This document shows, in pieces, positions 18,474 through 26,142 of a DNA stretch of 42,526 bases. The translations under genes were made by a program, and so were the position numbers. The stretch spans positions 1 to 42,526 of the forward strand of contig JAOADJ010000047.1 in NCBI GenBank assembly GCA_026417375.1, in the 5' to 3' direction. The notes below the pieces were generated by a model that saw only the letters and a program-made list of their open reading frames with translations, was not told the DNA's origin and searched no databases. Origin of the DNA: Melioribacteraceae bacterium. Its GTDB lineage: Bacteria; Bacteroidota; Ignavibacteria; Ignavibacteriales; Melioribacteraceae. Position 1 is the stretch's first letter. Each line of letters opens with the position of its first letter.

Positions 18474-19483
18474 TATGTTGTTCTCAAACTAAATTCATTT
18501 ATAATAAATTCAGAATTAAAGTTGGGATTTTCCAGCAAATATAAACCAACTCTTGCTATTCTTTCAGCAGAAGTTCCATTGTTTTGGATTGGTAATAATT
18601 TTTTTAGTTCATCAACATTAAAGTATGAATATACCTCTTTACCTAAAGCTAATCCAACAAAAGAAGTTGAAGAATATTGTGTAATTAATATATCACAGTT
18701 GGCTATCATTTCATTTGTGTTTCCTTCTGTAAAGACTAAAGAACCGGGTGCATATTTGTTAATTTCCTTAATTGCTCTATCAAATTTTTCATTAGGATGA
18801 AGTTTAAATATTATCTGTTTTCCATTTGCAATTTCGACACATTGTTTAATAAACTTTTTTCTGTTTTCAAATTTAAAAGTTTCTCTTGCGTCTGATGTGC
18901 ATACCAGAACATAATTTTTATGTTGAAAATTATTTATAAAATATTTTTTCAGGTCGTCAAAATTTGGAATACCAGTAACTACAATTTTATTTGGTGAAAC
19001 ATTTTTTCTTTTGATAAAAAAATCTTTATAACCATATGAAGCAACACAAAAGAAGTCATAAAGATTAGACATTCCCATAGTTGATGTGCTTGCTAACCAT
19101 CTTGGTAGTTTAAAATACTTTACCAAATAAAACATCAAATTTTCAGGGTCCGTCATTCCTTCTTGAACAAGTATTACTTTTTTATTTCTAATGTTTTTAG
19201 GATAAATTAAATCAGCGCAGGTATAAACTAAGTCGTAATCATTTTTTTCTCCACGGTAATCAATTTTGAGTTTATTATCGGTTAAATATTTTTCAGTGTT
19301 TTTTCTAAATGCCCCATTTAGTATTGAGAAATTTAAATAACCTTTGCTTACTACATAATTAATTATTCCATCTGCATAATATGGTGTGAAATAACAATCA
19401 TAATTATCAAAAAACTTTGAAATCTGGTGCATCATTGTTGTTTGATTAAGAGAACCACAAATAAATAAAATTTTCTTCTTCAT
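18473..19483 (-). CDS. GT-B-fold glycosyl/glycerophosphotransferase-like protein, first gene of sugar operon
   Basis: 336 aa, no signal peptide. A Rossmann-like N-terminal half starts KKKILFICGS. The C-terminal half has KIVVTGIPNFDDL, IIFKLHPNEKF and CDILITQYSSTSFVGLALGK. That pattern is shared by CDP-glycerol glycerophosphotransferases and by UDP-GlcNAc 2-epimerase-like GT-B proteins. It could therefore transfer the CMP-activated sugar, or be a divergent epimerase standing in for NeuC. I favour a transferase because the Q-YSS-T-S motif matches the former better. It heads the nine-gene operon; no clear Shine-Dalgarno is visible. Functional call uncertain, fold call good. Confidence 0.65.
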   Translation of the reverse strand: MKKKILFICGSLNQTTMMHQISKFFDNYDCYFTPYYADGIINYVVSKGYLNFSILNGAFRKNTEKYLTDNKLKIDYRGEKNDYDLVYTCADLIYPKNIRNKKVILVQEGMTDPENLMFYLVKYFKLPRWLASTSTMGMSNLYDFFCVASYGYKDFFIKRKNVSPNKIVVTGIPNFDDLKKYFINNFQHKNYVLVCTSDARETFKFENRKKFIKQCVEIANGKQIIFKLHPNEKFDRAIKEINKYAPGSLVFTEGNTNEMIANCDILITQYSSTSFVGLALGKEVYSYFNVDELKKLLPIQNNGTSAERIARVGLYLLENPNFNSEFIINEFSLRTT

Positions 19484-19830
19484 ACTATTAAATTTTTTTT
19501 ACAAAACTATTAATTCAAAATTAAGCACTTGTTAAAGCATGATTAATAGATAATTAAGAATAATTTCAATTTCAAATTTAGGGTTTATTAATTCTAAAAT
19601 AAAAATAGGATTTTATTACTTCTAATCTTTTAATTCTCATTAAAAAAATAGATTTATCATTTATTGGAAAATTTTATCAAACAAAAATGAAATTATAAAT
19701 AACAAAACTTTTGGGGATTAAAAACCTAATTTTTAATTCAAAAAACAAATAAAAAATTTAATTATTTATTTAACTATAAACGTTCAATGGCATAATTTCT
19801 GGATTAAAGGGGCAACATTGGAAATGTTAT
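19484..19830. other. 347-base divergent intergenic region between sugar and Rnf operons
   Basis: No gene is visible. It is very A/T-rich and must hold the promoters of both operons. On the minus strand TAGTTTTG (19502-19509) matches the Bacteroidota -7 box TAnnTTTG, about 20 bases before the first sugar-operon gene, but I see no matching -33 box. On the plus side are a sigma-54-like element (19788-19803) and a small hairpin (19814-19828), listed separately. Confidence 0.6.
19788..19803 (+). promoter_or_regulatory. possible sigma-54-like promoter of the Rnf operon
   Basis: TGGCATAATTTCTGGA has TGGCA at the -24 position and TG at -12 with correct spacing. It departs from the TTGC consensus where the final GC reads GG, a key position. 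If used, the transcript would begin near 19814-19816, giving a leader of about 16 bases. Weak evidence. Confidence 0.25.
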
Positions 19831-21174
19831 ATGAATATATCCAAAACATTAAAATCGTTTAAAGGCGGTGTCCATCCAAAAGAATTCAAATTTTTAACCG
19901 AAGAAAAATCGTTCGAAATATTACCAACTCCTAAAGAAATATTCATTCCTATCAATCAGAATCTTGGAAAACCACCTAAAATTTTAGTTAAGAAAGGGGA
20001 TGAAGTAAAATGTGGTGATTTAATTGCAGAAGCAGATGGTTTTATCTCTTCTCCGATTCATAGCTCTGTTTCTGGTAAGGTTATTAAAATTTCTAAAGAA
20101 ATAAATGTAAATGGATTTCCGGTTCAAACTATTATTATCCAATCGAATGAAAATGAAGAAAATAATTTTTTACCGAAATTAAATTTGGAAAATGTTACTG
20201 CTGAAGAAATAATTAATAGAGTAAAAGAAGCTGGAATTGTTGGTTTGGGTGGTGCTTCGTTTCCAACTCATGTAAAAATTACTCCACAAAAAGATAAACC
20301 TATAGATTTAGTTTTAATAAATGCTTGTGAATGTGAACCATATTTAACCAGAGATTATAGATTGATTCTTGAGAAAACAAATGAATTGATTAACGGATTG
20401 AAATTAATAATGAAAGCATTGAATGTAAGAAAAGGAATAATTGGAATTGAAGACAACAAACCACTTGCAATTGAAAAGTTAAATAATGTTATTAAAAATT
20501 TTGAAGAAATAGAAGTAAAAGTTGTTAAAACAAAATATCCTCAGGGTGCCGAAAAAATGCTTATTAAAGCAATTACAGGCAGAGAAGTTCCTCCTAAAAA
20601 ATTACCATTTGATGTTGGAGTAGCAATTCAAAATGTTGCAACTGCTATTTCTATTTATGAAGCTGTAGTTGAAGGTATTCCAATGATTACTTCTACATTA
20701 ACTGTTTCTGGTTTAGGAATTAATGAACCAAAAAATTTAATTGTTAAAAATGGAACACCATTAAAAAACATAATAGAATTTTGTGGAGGAATTCGTGAAG
20801 ATTCTGTAAAGATTGTTGTTGGTGGACCTATGATGGGAGTATCACAATTCGATTTAAATGTACCGGTAATGAAAGCAACTTCTGGAATTTTAGTTTTAAC
20901 TAAAGATGAAGTTAATAGTTTTAATGAGACTAATTGCTTAAGGTGTGGAATGTGTGTTGATGTTTGTCCTCTGAATTTAATACCAACAAGATTAGCAAGA
21001 TTTTCTCAATTAGAACGATATGAAGATGCTAATTTATTTGGTATAACAAATTGTATGGAATGTGGAACTTGTGCTTTTACTTGTCCTGCAAATATTCAAT
21101 TAGTTCAATGGATAAAATTAGGTAAACAGAAAGTAATTCAAATGTTAAATCAAAAATCAGCTCAATTAAATTAG
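19831..21174 (+). CDS. rnfC: RnfC, electron-transfer subunit of Rnf ion-translocating complex
   Basis: 447 aa. The N-terminal RnfC domain opens with FKGGVHPKE and a barrel-sandwich region (KKGDEVKCGDLIAEADGFISS). The NADH/FMN-binding SLBB-like core includes GLGGASFPTHVK and NACECEPYLTRDYRL. Two 4Fe-4S sites follow: C369/C372/C375/C379 and C408/C411/C414/C418. It accepts or donates electrons at NAD(H) on the cytoplasmic side of the complex. First gene of the operon, six bases before rnfD. The G-rich AAAGGGG upstream is 18 bases from the ATG, with a small hairpin between. The start is chosen because it gives the usual N-terminus and no in-frame ATG, GTG or TTG lies upstream. Confidence 0.96.
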   Translation: MNISKTLKSFKGGVHPKEFKFLTEEKSFEILPTPKEIFIPINQNLGKPPKILVKKGDEVKCGDLIAEADGFISSPIHSSVSGKVIKISKEINVNGFPVQTIIIQSNENEENNFLPKLNLENVTAEEIINRVKEAGIVGLGGASFPTHVKITPQKDKPIDLVLINACECEPYLTRDYRLILEKTNELINGLKLIMKALNVRKGIIGIEDNKPLAIEKLNNVIKNFEEIEVKVVKTKYPQGAEKMLIKAITGREVPPKKLPFDVGVAIQNVATAISIYEAVVEGIPMITSTLTVSGLGINEPKNLIVKNGTPLKNIIEFCGGIREDSVKIVVGGPMMGVSQFDLNVPVMKATSGILVLTKDEVNSFNETNCLRCGMCVDVCPLNLIPTRLARFSQLERYEDANLFGITNCMECGTCAFTCPANIQLVQWIKLGKQKVIQMLNQKSAQLN

Positions 21175-21180
21175 AATTTT

Positions 21181-22146
21181 ATGAACAACACAACACCTAT
21201 TAAGAATTACAAGTTAGAATTATCTGCTGCACCACACATTCATTCAAAGTGGTCAACAAAAAAAGCAATGTGGTTGGTTATTCTTTCTCTCGTTCCTGTT
21301 TTGATTTCCTCAATTATATTTTTTGGGTTAAAGCAACTTTCTATAATATCAGTAAGTGTTGCATTTTGCTTGTTAACAGAATTAACAATAAAAAAGTTAA
21401 GGAAAAAAGAAGTTACACTTGATGATGGAAGTGCAATTATAACCGGGCTATTATTAGCTTTTATTTTACCACCTAATTTTTCATTGTTTGCTACAGCTAT
21501 TGGAGCTATTTTCTCAATTGGTATAGCAAAAGAATTATTCGGAGGTTTAGGTTTTAACATTTTTAATCCGGCATTGGCTGGAAGAGCATTTTTGCAAGCT
21601 GCATATCCTGTTTCAATTACAACATGGACTAAACCAAATTATGATGTTGATACAATAACTTCTGCTACTCCATTAGCAGCATATAAATTTGATAAAATAT
21701 CAACAGATCTCTCTAGTTTATTTTGGGGAAATGTAAGTGGTTCGTTAGGTGAAACTTCTGCGTTAGCAATTTTAATAGGAGGGTTATTTTTAATTTTTAT
21801 TGGAGTTGTGAATTATAGAATTCCATTAGCAATGATCTTATCACTTATTTTTTTCTCAGCAATTTTTTGGATTATTGATCCTTTCAAATATCAAAATCCA
21901 ATTTTTCATCTTCTAGCAGGTGGGTTTTTATTTGGAACATTTTTTATGGCAACCGATTGGGTTACTTCTCCAATAACTTCCAAAGGAATGTGGATTTATG
22001 GAATATTGATTTCTTTTTTAATTGTACTAATTAGAAATTTTGGTGGATTGCCTGAAGGTGTAATGTATGCAATATTAATTATGAATTCTTTAGTTCCCGC
22101 GATAAATAGATTTACAGTTCCCAAAATTTTTGGTGAAAAGAAATGA
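21181..22146 (+). CDS. rnfD: RnfD, membrane subunit with covalent FMN
   Basis: 321 aa with about eight to ten membrane segments. The flavinylation motif is SATPL with T163 (in DTITSATPLAAYK), the threonine that carries FMN by phosphoester linkage in this family. GGLGFNIFNPALAGRAFL and ATDWVTSPITSKG are family landmarks shared with NqrB. It is part of the transmembrane electron and ion path. It overlaps rnfG by four bases (ATGA). Confidence 0.96.
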   Translation: MNNTTPIKNYKLELSAAPHIHSKWSTKKAMWLVILSLVPVLISSIIFFGLKQLSIISVSVAFCLLTELTIKKLRKKEVTLDDGSAIITGLLLAFILPPNFSLFATAIGAIFSIGIAKELFGGLGFNIFNPALAGRAFLQAAYPVSITTWTKPNYDVDTITSATPLAAYKFDKISTDLSSLFWGNVSGSLGETSALAILIGGLFLIFIGVVNYRIPLAMILSLIFFSAIFWIIDPFKYQNPIFHLLAGGFLFGTFFMATDWVTSPITSKGMWIYGILISFLIVLIRNFGGLPEGVMYAILIMNSLVPAINRFTVPKIFGEKK

Positions 22147-22703
22147 AAAAAATAATTCATATTATTTCTACTTTGACTTTAATAGGTGTTGTCATAGGAG
22201 CAATTTTATCTTTTGTAAATAATTGGGCAACTCCTTTAATCGAATTAAACAAGAAAAAAGAAACTGAAAAAGCAGTTTATCTTGTAAATCCACTTGGTAA
22301 AAAAAATGAAAAAGTAAAAGCAAACGGAGAAATATTTAAAGTTTTTGATGAAGCAGATAATTTACTTGGTTATTCCTTTGTTTGTGAAGGAAATGGATTC
22401 CAGGGAAAAATAAGAATAATGGTTGGAGTTGATAAGAATTTAGAAAAAATTATTTCTTATGAAGTTCTTGAGCAAAGTGAAACACCCGGATTAGGTACAA
22501 AAATTTTAGATGACCCTTTTAAAAAACAGTTTAACAATTTATTTGCAATACCAAGGATTGAGTGGATTAAAGGAAAAGCTCCTTCAAAACCAAATGAAGT
22601 TCAGACAATAACAGGAGCTACAATTTCTTCTGTTGCATTAGTAAATATTATAAATTCTGGTTTAGAGAATATGAGAAAATTGAAGGAGAAAAATTTATTA
22701 TGA
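22143..22703 (+). CDS. rnfG: RnfG, periplasmic FMN-binding subunit
   Basis: 186 aa. One N-terminal membrane anchor (about 5-26) and a periplasmic FMN-binding domain. LEQSETPGLGT (109-119) and the attachment site TITGATISS (156-163, FMN on T160) match the S/T-G-A-T-x-S motif recognised by ApbE. The apbE gene three genes downstream supplies that enzyme. The gene overlaps rnfE by four bases. Confidence 0.95.
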   Translation: MKKIIHIISTLTLIGVVIGAILSFVNNWATPLIELNKKKETEKAVYLVNPLGKKNEKVKANGEIFKVFDEADNLLGYSFVCEGNGFQGKIRIMVGVDKNLEKIISYEVLEQSETPGLGTKILDDPFKKQFNNLFAIPRIEWIKGKAPSKPNEVQTITGATISSVALVNIINSGLENMRKLKEKNLL

Positions 22704-23377
22704 ATAAAAAATCATATTCTTATGAATTTGTAAAAGGTATTTGGGAAATTAATCCAATCTTTAAACAAATTTTAGGTATGTGTCCAACTTTAGCAGTTAC
22801 AGTTTCAGTAATAAATGGAATTGCTATGGCATTAGCTACAACATTTGTTTTGGTGTTTTCAAGTTTTTTGATTTCTCTTATAAGAAAGCTTATTCCTAAT
22901 CAGGTTAGAATTGCAGCATACATTATAATAATTGCATCGTTTGTTACTATAACCGATTTAGTAATGAAAGCAAAATTTCCTGAAATGTCTAAATCGTTAG
23001 GGCCATTTATTCCACTTATTGTTGTCAACTGTATTATACTTGGTAGAGCAGAAGCTTTTGCTTCAAAAAACAATATATTAAAATCTTTGCTTGATGCTTT
23101 GGGAAACGGATTAGGATTTTTAATTGGATTAATATTAATAAGTTCAATTAGAGAATTATTAGGTTCAAGTTCAATTTTAGGTTTTAAAGTATTACCAAAT
23201 TCTTTTGATCCATTAATTGTAATGATTTTACCAGCCGGAGCTTTTATAACATTTGGTTTGTTAATGGGTTTTTTCAATTCACTATCATTAAGAAAAAAAG
23301 AGTCTGAAAAAGAAAAGTTAATTAAGAAATATTCTGATAAGCTTATAAAGTCTTCCAATGAATTAGTGGAGAATTAG
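22700..23377 (+). CDS. rnfE: RnfE, membrane subunit
   Basis: 225 aa with about six membrane segments. It starts with the family pattern GIWEINPIFKQILGMCPTLAVT and contains PLIVVNCIILGRAEAFA, in which the conserved Cys residues (C28, C111) lie in half-helices that with RnfA bind a membrane iron-sulfur centre. The hydrophilic tail (SLRKKESEKEKLIKKYSDKL) is somewhat long. The stop codon directly abuts the rnfA start. Confidence 0.95.
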   Translation: MNKKSYSYEFVKGIWEINPIFKQILGMCPTLAVTVSVINGIAMALATTFVLVFSSFLISLIRKLIPNQVRIAAYIIIIASFVTITDLVMKAKFPEMSKSLGPFIPLIVVNCIILGRAEAFASKNNILKSLLDALGNGLGFLIGLILISSIRELLGSSSILGFKVLPNSFDPLIVMILPAGAFITFGLLMGFFNSLSLRKKESEKEKLIKKYSDKLIKSSNELVEN

Positions 23378-23950
23378 ATGGAACTATTTATAATATTTTT
23401 TTCTGCTGCTTTGATTAATAATTTTGTGTTGTCATACTTTCTTGGAATTTGTCCATTTATAGGTGTATCAAATAAAACTTCCTCAGCTTTATCAATGGGA
23501 ATGGCAACAACTTTTGTAATGGTTATTACTTCAATAGTTAGTTGGCTTCTTTGGAATTTAATTCTTGTACCATTTCACATAGAATACTTACAAATTCCAT
23601 CTTTTATTCTTGTTATTGCTTCATTGGTACAATTTGTAGAAATGGTTATTAAAAAAGTAAGTCAGCCTCTTTATCGTGCTTTGGGAATTTTTCTTCCTTT
23701 GATTACAACTAACTGTGCAATATTAGGATTAGCATTATTAGCTTCAATGAGAAATTATTCGTTGATTGAAAGCTTAGTATTTGGATTTGGTGCAGGTGTA
23801 GGTTTTACTTTAGCTTTATTTATAATGAGTGGAATCAGAGAAGAGTTAGAATTAACTGATGTTCCTTTACCATTTCGAGGAGCACCAATTACATTAATAA
23901 CTGCAGGGCTATTGGCTTTAGCATTTATGGGTTTTGCAGGAATGATATAA
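23378..23950 (+). CDS. rnfA: RnfA, membrane subunit
   Basis: 190 aa with six membrane segments. Family landmarks are NNFVLSYFLGICPFIGVS near the N-terminus (C25) and LPLITTNCAILG in mid-chain (C112), the Cys pair that with RnfE binds the intramembrane 2Fe-2S centre. GIREELELTDVPLPFRG near the C-terminus is typical. It is one base ahead of apbE. Confidence 0.95.
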   Translation: MELFIIFFSAALINNFVLSYFLGICPFIGVSNKTSSALSMGMATTFVMVITSIVSWLLWNLILVPFHIEYLQIPSFILVIASLVQFVEMVIKKVSQPLYRALGIFLPLITTNCAILGLALLASMRNYSLIESLVFGFGAGVGFTLALFIMSGIREELELTDVPLPFRGAPITLITAGLLALAFMGFAGMI

Positions 23951-23951
23951 T

Positions 23952-24914
23952 ATGAAAAAAATATTTTTCAGTTTAATTATAATTTTATTTTTCTCTTGTA
24001 ATAATCAGGAAGAAGTAATTAAAAGAACTTCTTTTGTTATGGGTTCAACCATTGAAGTGCAAATTAAAACAAAAGATTTGCAGAAAGCTAATCTTGTTAT
24101 TGATTCAGTTTTTAATGAAGCAAAAAGAATTGATACTTTATTTTCAACTTACATTTCTAATAATTCAATGTGGAAAATAAATAATGCTATAAAAGATACT
24201 ATTAAAGTTGATGAAGAAATTTTTTTCATTTTAAAAAAATCTGATGAATTATGGAAAAAAACTGAAGGAGCTTTTGATCCAGCATTAGGAAATTTAATTC
24301 AACTTATTGGGTTCGATAAAAAGAATCCAAAAATTCCACCACAACTTGAAGTTAAAAAAGTATTAAATAATATTGGTTGGAAAAAAATAAAATTGATTGA
24401 ACCAAACATTTTAATTAAACCTAAAAATGTGAAATTAAATTTTAATGCTATTGTGCCAGGTTATGCAGCAGATATTTGTTCTAAAATAATAATTAGAAAT
24501 GGGTTTAATAATTTTTTGGTAAATGTTGGTGGAGAAATTTTTTGCAAAGGTGATAATTGGAAAATTGGAATTCAACATCCAAGATCGAAAAATGAAATTT
24601 TAATGAAAATAAATGTGAATAATTATGGAATATCAACTTCTGGCGATTATGAACAATTTATTATAAAAGGGAAAAAAAGATTTAATCATATTTTCAATCC
24701 AAAAACCGGGTTACCAGCAAATGAGTGTGAATCTGTAACTATTATTGCAAAAGATGCTTTAACATCCGATGTCTTTTCAACTGCTGTTTTTGTTCTTGGT
24801 CCTTCAAAAGGAATTAATTTAATTAACAAAGAAAAAGATATTGAAGGAATTATAGTTGATACAACTGGAAATATTATAAAATCAATTGGCTTTAAAAATT
24901 TTGAATTGAGGTAG
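23952..24914 (+). CDS. apbE: ApbE, FAD:protein FMN transferase (lipoprotein)
   Basis: 320 aa. The N-terminal lipoprotein signal ends FFSC (lipid Cys C16), so it is anchored on the periplasmic face. ApbE landmarks: GSTIEVQI, EGAFDPALGNLI, LNFNAIVPGYAADIC, VNVGGEIFCKG, HIFNPKTGLPAN and DALTSDVFSTAVFVLG (metal-binding acid D and T/S). It transfers FMN from FAD to the Thr of RnfG and RnfD, both encoded in the same operon. Placement between rnfA and rnfB is unusual but functionally sensible. Confidence 0.95.
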   Translation: MKKIFFSLIIILFFSCNNQEEVIKRTSFVMGSTIEVQIKTKDLQKANLVIDSVFNEAKRIDTLFSTYISNNSMWKINNAIKDTIKVDEEIFFILKKSDELWKKTEGAFDPALGNLIQLIGFDKKNPKIPPQLEVKKVLNNIGWKKIKLIEPNILIKPKNVKLNFNAIVPGYAADICSKIIIRNGFNNFLVNVGGEIFCKGDNWKIGIQHPRSKNEILMKINVNNYGISTSGDYEQFIIKGKKRFNHIFNPKTGLPANECESVTIIAKDALTSDVFSTAVFVLGPSKGINLINKEKDIEGIIVDTTGNIIKSIGFKNFELR

Positions 24915-24916
24915 AA

Positions 24917-25717
24917 ATGGAAATTATTATTGCAATATTAACATTAGGTGGTTTAGGATTTATTTTTGCCGGTGGTTTAGCTTTTGCTGATAAAAAATTG
25001 AAAGTCGAAGAAAATCCATTAATAGCAGAAGTAAATCAATATTTGCCAAATGCTAATTGTGGTGGATGTGGAAAAGCGGGTTGTTATGATTTTGCAGTAA
25101 ATGTAGTTGAAGGTAAAATAGAAATTAATAAATGTCCTGTTTGTAATGATGAAGCACGAAATGAAATTGCGAAATTGCTTGGGCAAGAAATTTCGACAAC
25201 CATTAAAAAAATTCCAATAATCCATTGTCAAGGTGGAAACTCAAAAGCAAATAAAAAAGAGGTTGATTATATCGGACCCAAAACCTGTAAAACAATTAAT
25301 TTAATTTCAGGTGGCGAAAATTTGTGTTATTATGGTTGTTTGGGAGCCGGTGATTGTGTTAATGCTTGTCAGTTTGGTGCTTTATTAATTAACAATGATG
25401 GATTGCCACAAGTGATTGAAGAATTATGCACTGGTTGTGGAATTTGTGTAAAATCATGCCCGAGAAATTTAATTGAATTACATCCAATTGATAGAAATAT
25501 TTTTGTTTATTGTAAAAATGAAGATGAACCAAAAAAAGCTAAGGAAGTGTGTGATGTTGCTTGTATTGGTTGTGGTATTTGTGCTAGAAAATCTGATGGT
25601 GGAATAATTATGAAAAATAATTTAGCAATTGTTGTTTATGATTCACTTGATATTTCTAAAATTCCAATTGAAAAATGTTCAACTGGTGCAATAAAGAAAA
25701 AGGAATTATATAATTAA
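24917..25717 (+). CDS. rnfB: RnfB, ferredoxin-like iron-sulfur subunit
   Basis: 266 aa. One N-terminal membrane anchor (about 3-24). A 4Fe-4S domain follows with C48, C51, C56 and C73 (NCGGCGKAGCYDFA). The ferredoxin region carries C137/C141/C147/C151, then C171/C174/C177/C181 (CTGCGICVKSCP), then an extra Cys group C212/C216/C219/C222 (CDVACIGCGIC). It takes electrons from reduced ferredoxin. The last group gives more iron-sulfur sites than short gammaproteobacterial RnfB. It lies last among the rnf genes rather than first. Confidence 0.95.
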   Translation: MEIIIAILTLGGLGFIFAGGLAFADKKLKVEENPLIAEVNQYLPNANCGGCGKAGCYDFAVNVVEGKIEINKCPVCNDEARNEIAKLLGQEISTTIKKIPIIHCQGGNSKANKKEVDYIGPKTCKTINLISGGENLCYYGCLGAGDCVNACQFGALLINNDGLPQVIEELCTGCGICVKSCPRNLIELHPIDRNIFVYCKNEDEPKKAKEVCDVACIGCGICARKSDGGIIMKNNLAIVVYDSLDISKIPIEKCSTGAIKKKELYN

Positions 25718-25719
25718 TT

Positions 25720-26142
25720 ATGAATGAAATAATTTTAGAAAAAGGAAAAGTTATTTCAATTCATAATTCCTATGCCGAAGTATTGATTGAGAATAAAGAT
25801 AATTGCGATGAATGTAGTGCTAAAATATTTTGCAAACCAAAAAGTGAAAAAGATAATCTTTTATTTGCAAATGATTTAATAGGTGTAAAAATTAATGACA
25901 TTGTCGAAGTCGAAATAAAAGGTAATAGTATTTTTAATGCATCATTATTTCTCTATTTCTTTTCACTTATAGTATTGTGTGTTGGTATTTTAGTTGGTCA
26001 ACTTATTTTTGATAAATTAAAAGATCCTCTTTCAGTTTTACTTGGAATAATGTTGATGTCGATTTATTTCCTCATTTTGAAACGAAAGTTTAATATTTTA
26101 AACAAAAATTATTATCCCCAAATAACTAAAAAATTAGAATAG
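25720..26142 (+). CDS. RseC/SoxR-reducing-system-like membrane protein
   Basis: 140 aa. An N-terminal domain has EKGKVISIHNSYAEVLIE and the Cys cluster C29-DE-C32-SAKIF-C38, as in RseC. Two membrane helices follow (about 75-95 and 102-118) and a short basic tail. RseC is commonly found beside rnf genes and, with Rnf, keeps the SoxR iron-sulfur centre reduced in enterobacteria. No soxR is seen here, so it may instead help assemble or regulate the complex. It is two bases after rnfB. Confidence 0.88.
   Translation: MNEIILEKGKVISIHNSYAEVLIENKDNCDECSAKIFCKPKSEKDNLLFANDLIGVKINDIVEVEIKGNSIFNASLFLYFFSLIVLCVGILVGQLIFDKLKDPLSVLLGIMLMSIYFLILKRKFNILNKNYYPQITKKLE

Noticed and set aside
22900-23358. 152-codon minus-strand frame
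   Set aside because: Antisense to rnfE; a by-product of codon bias in an AT-rich gene.
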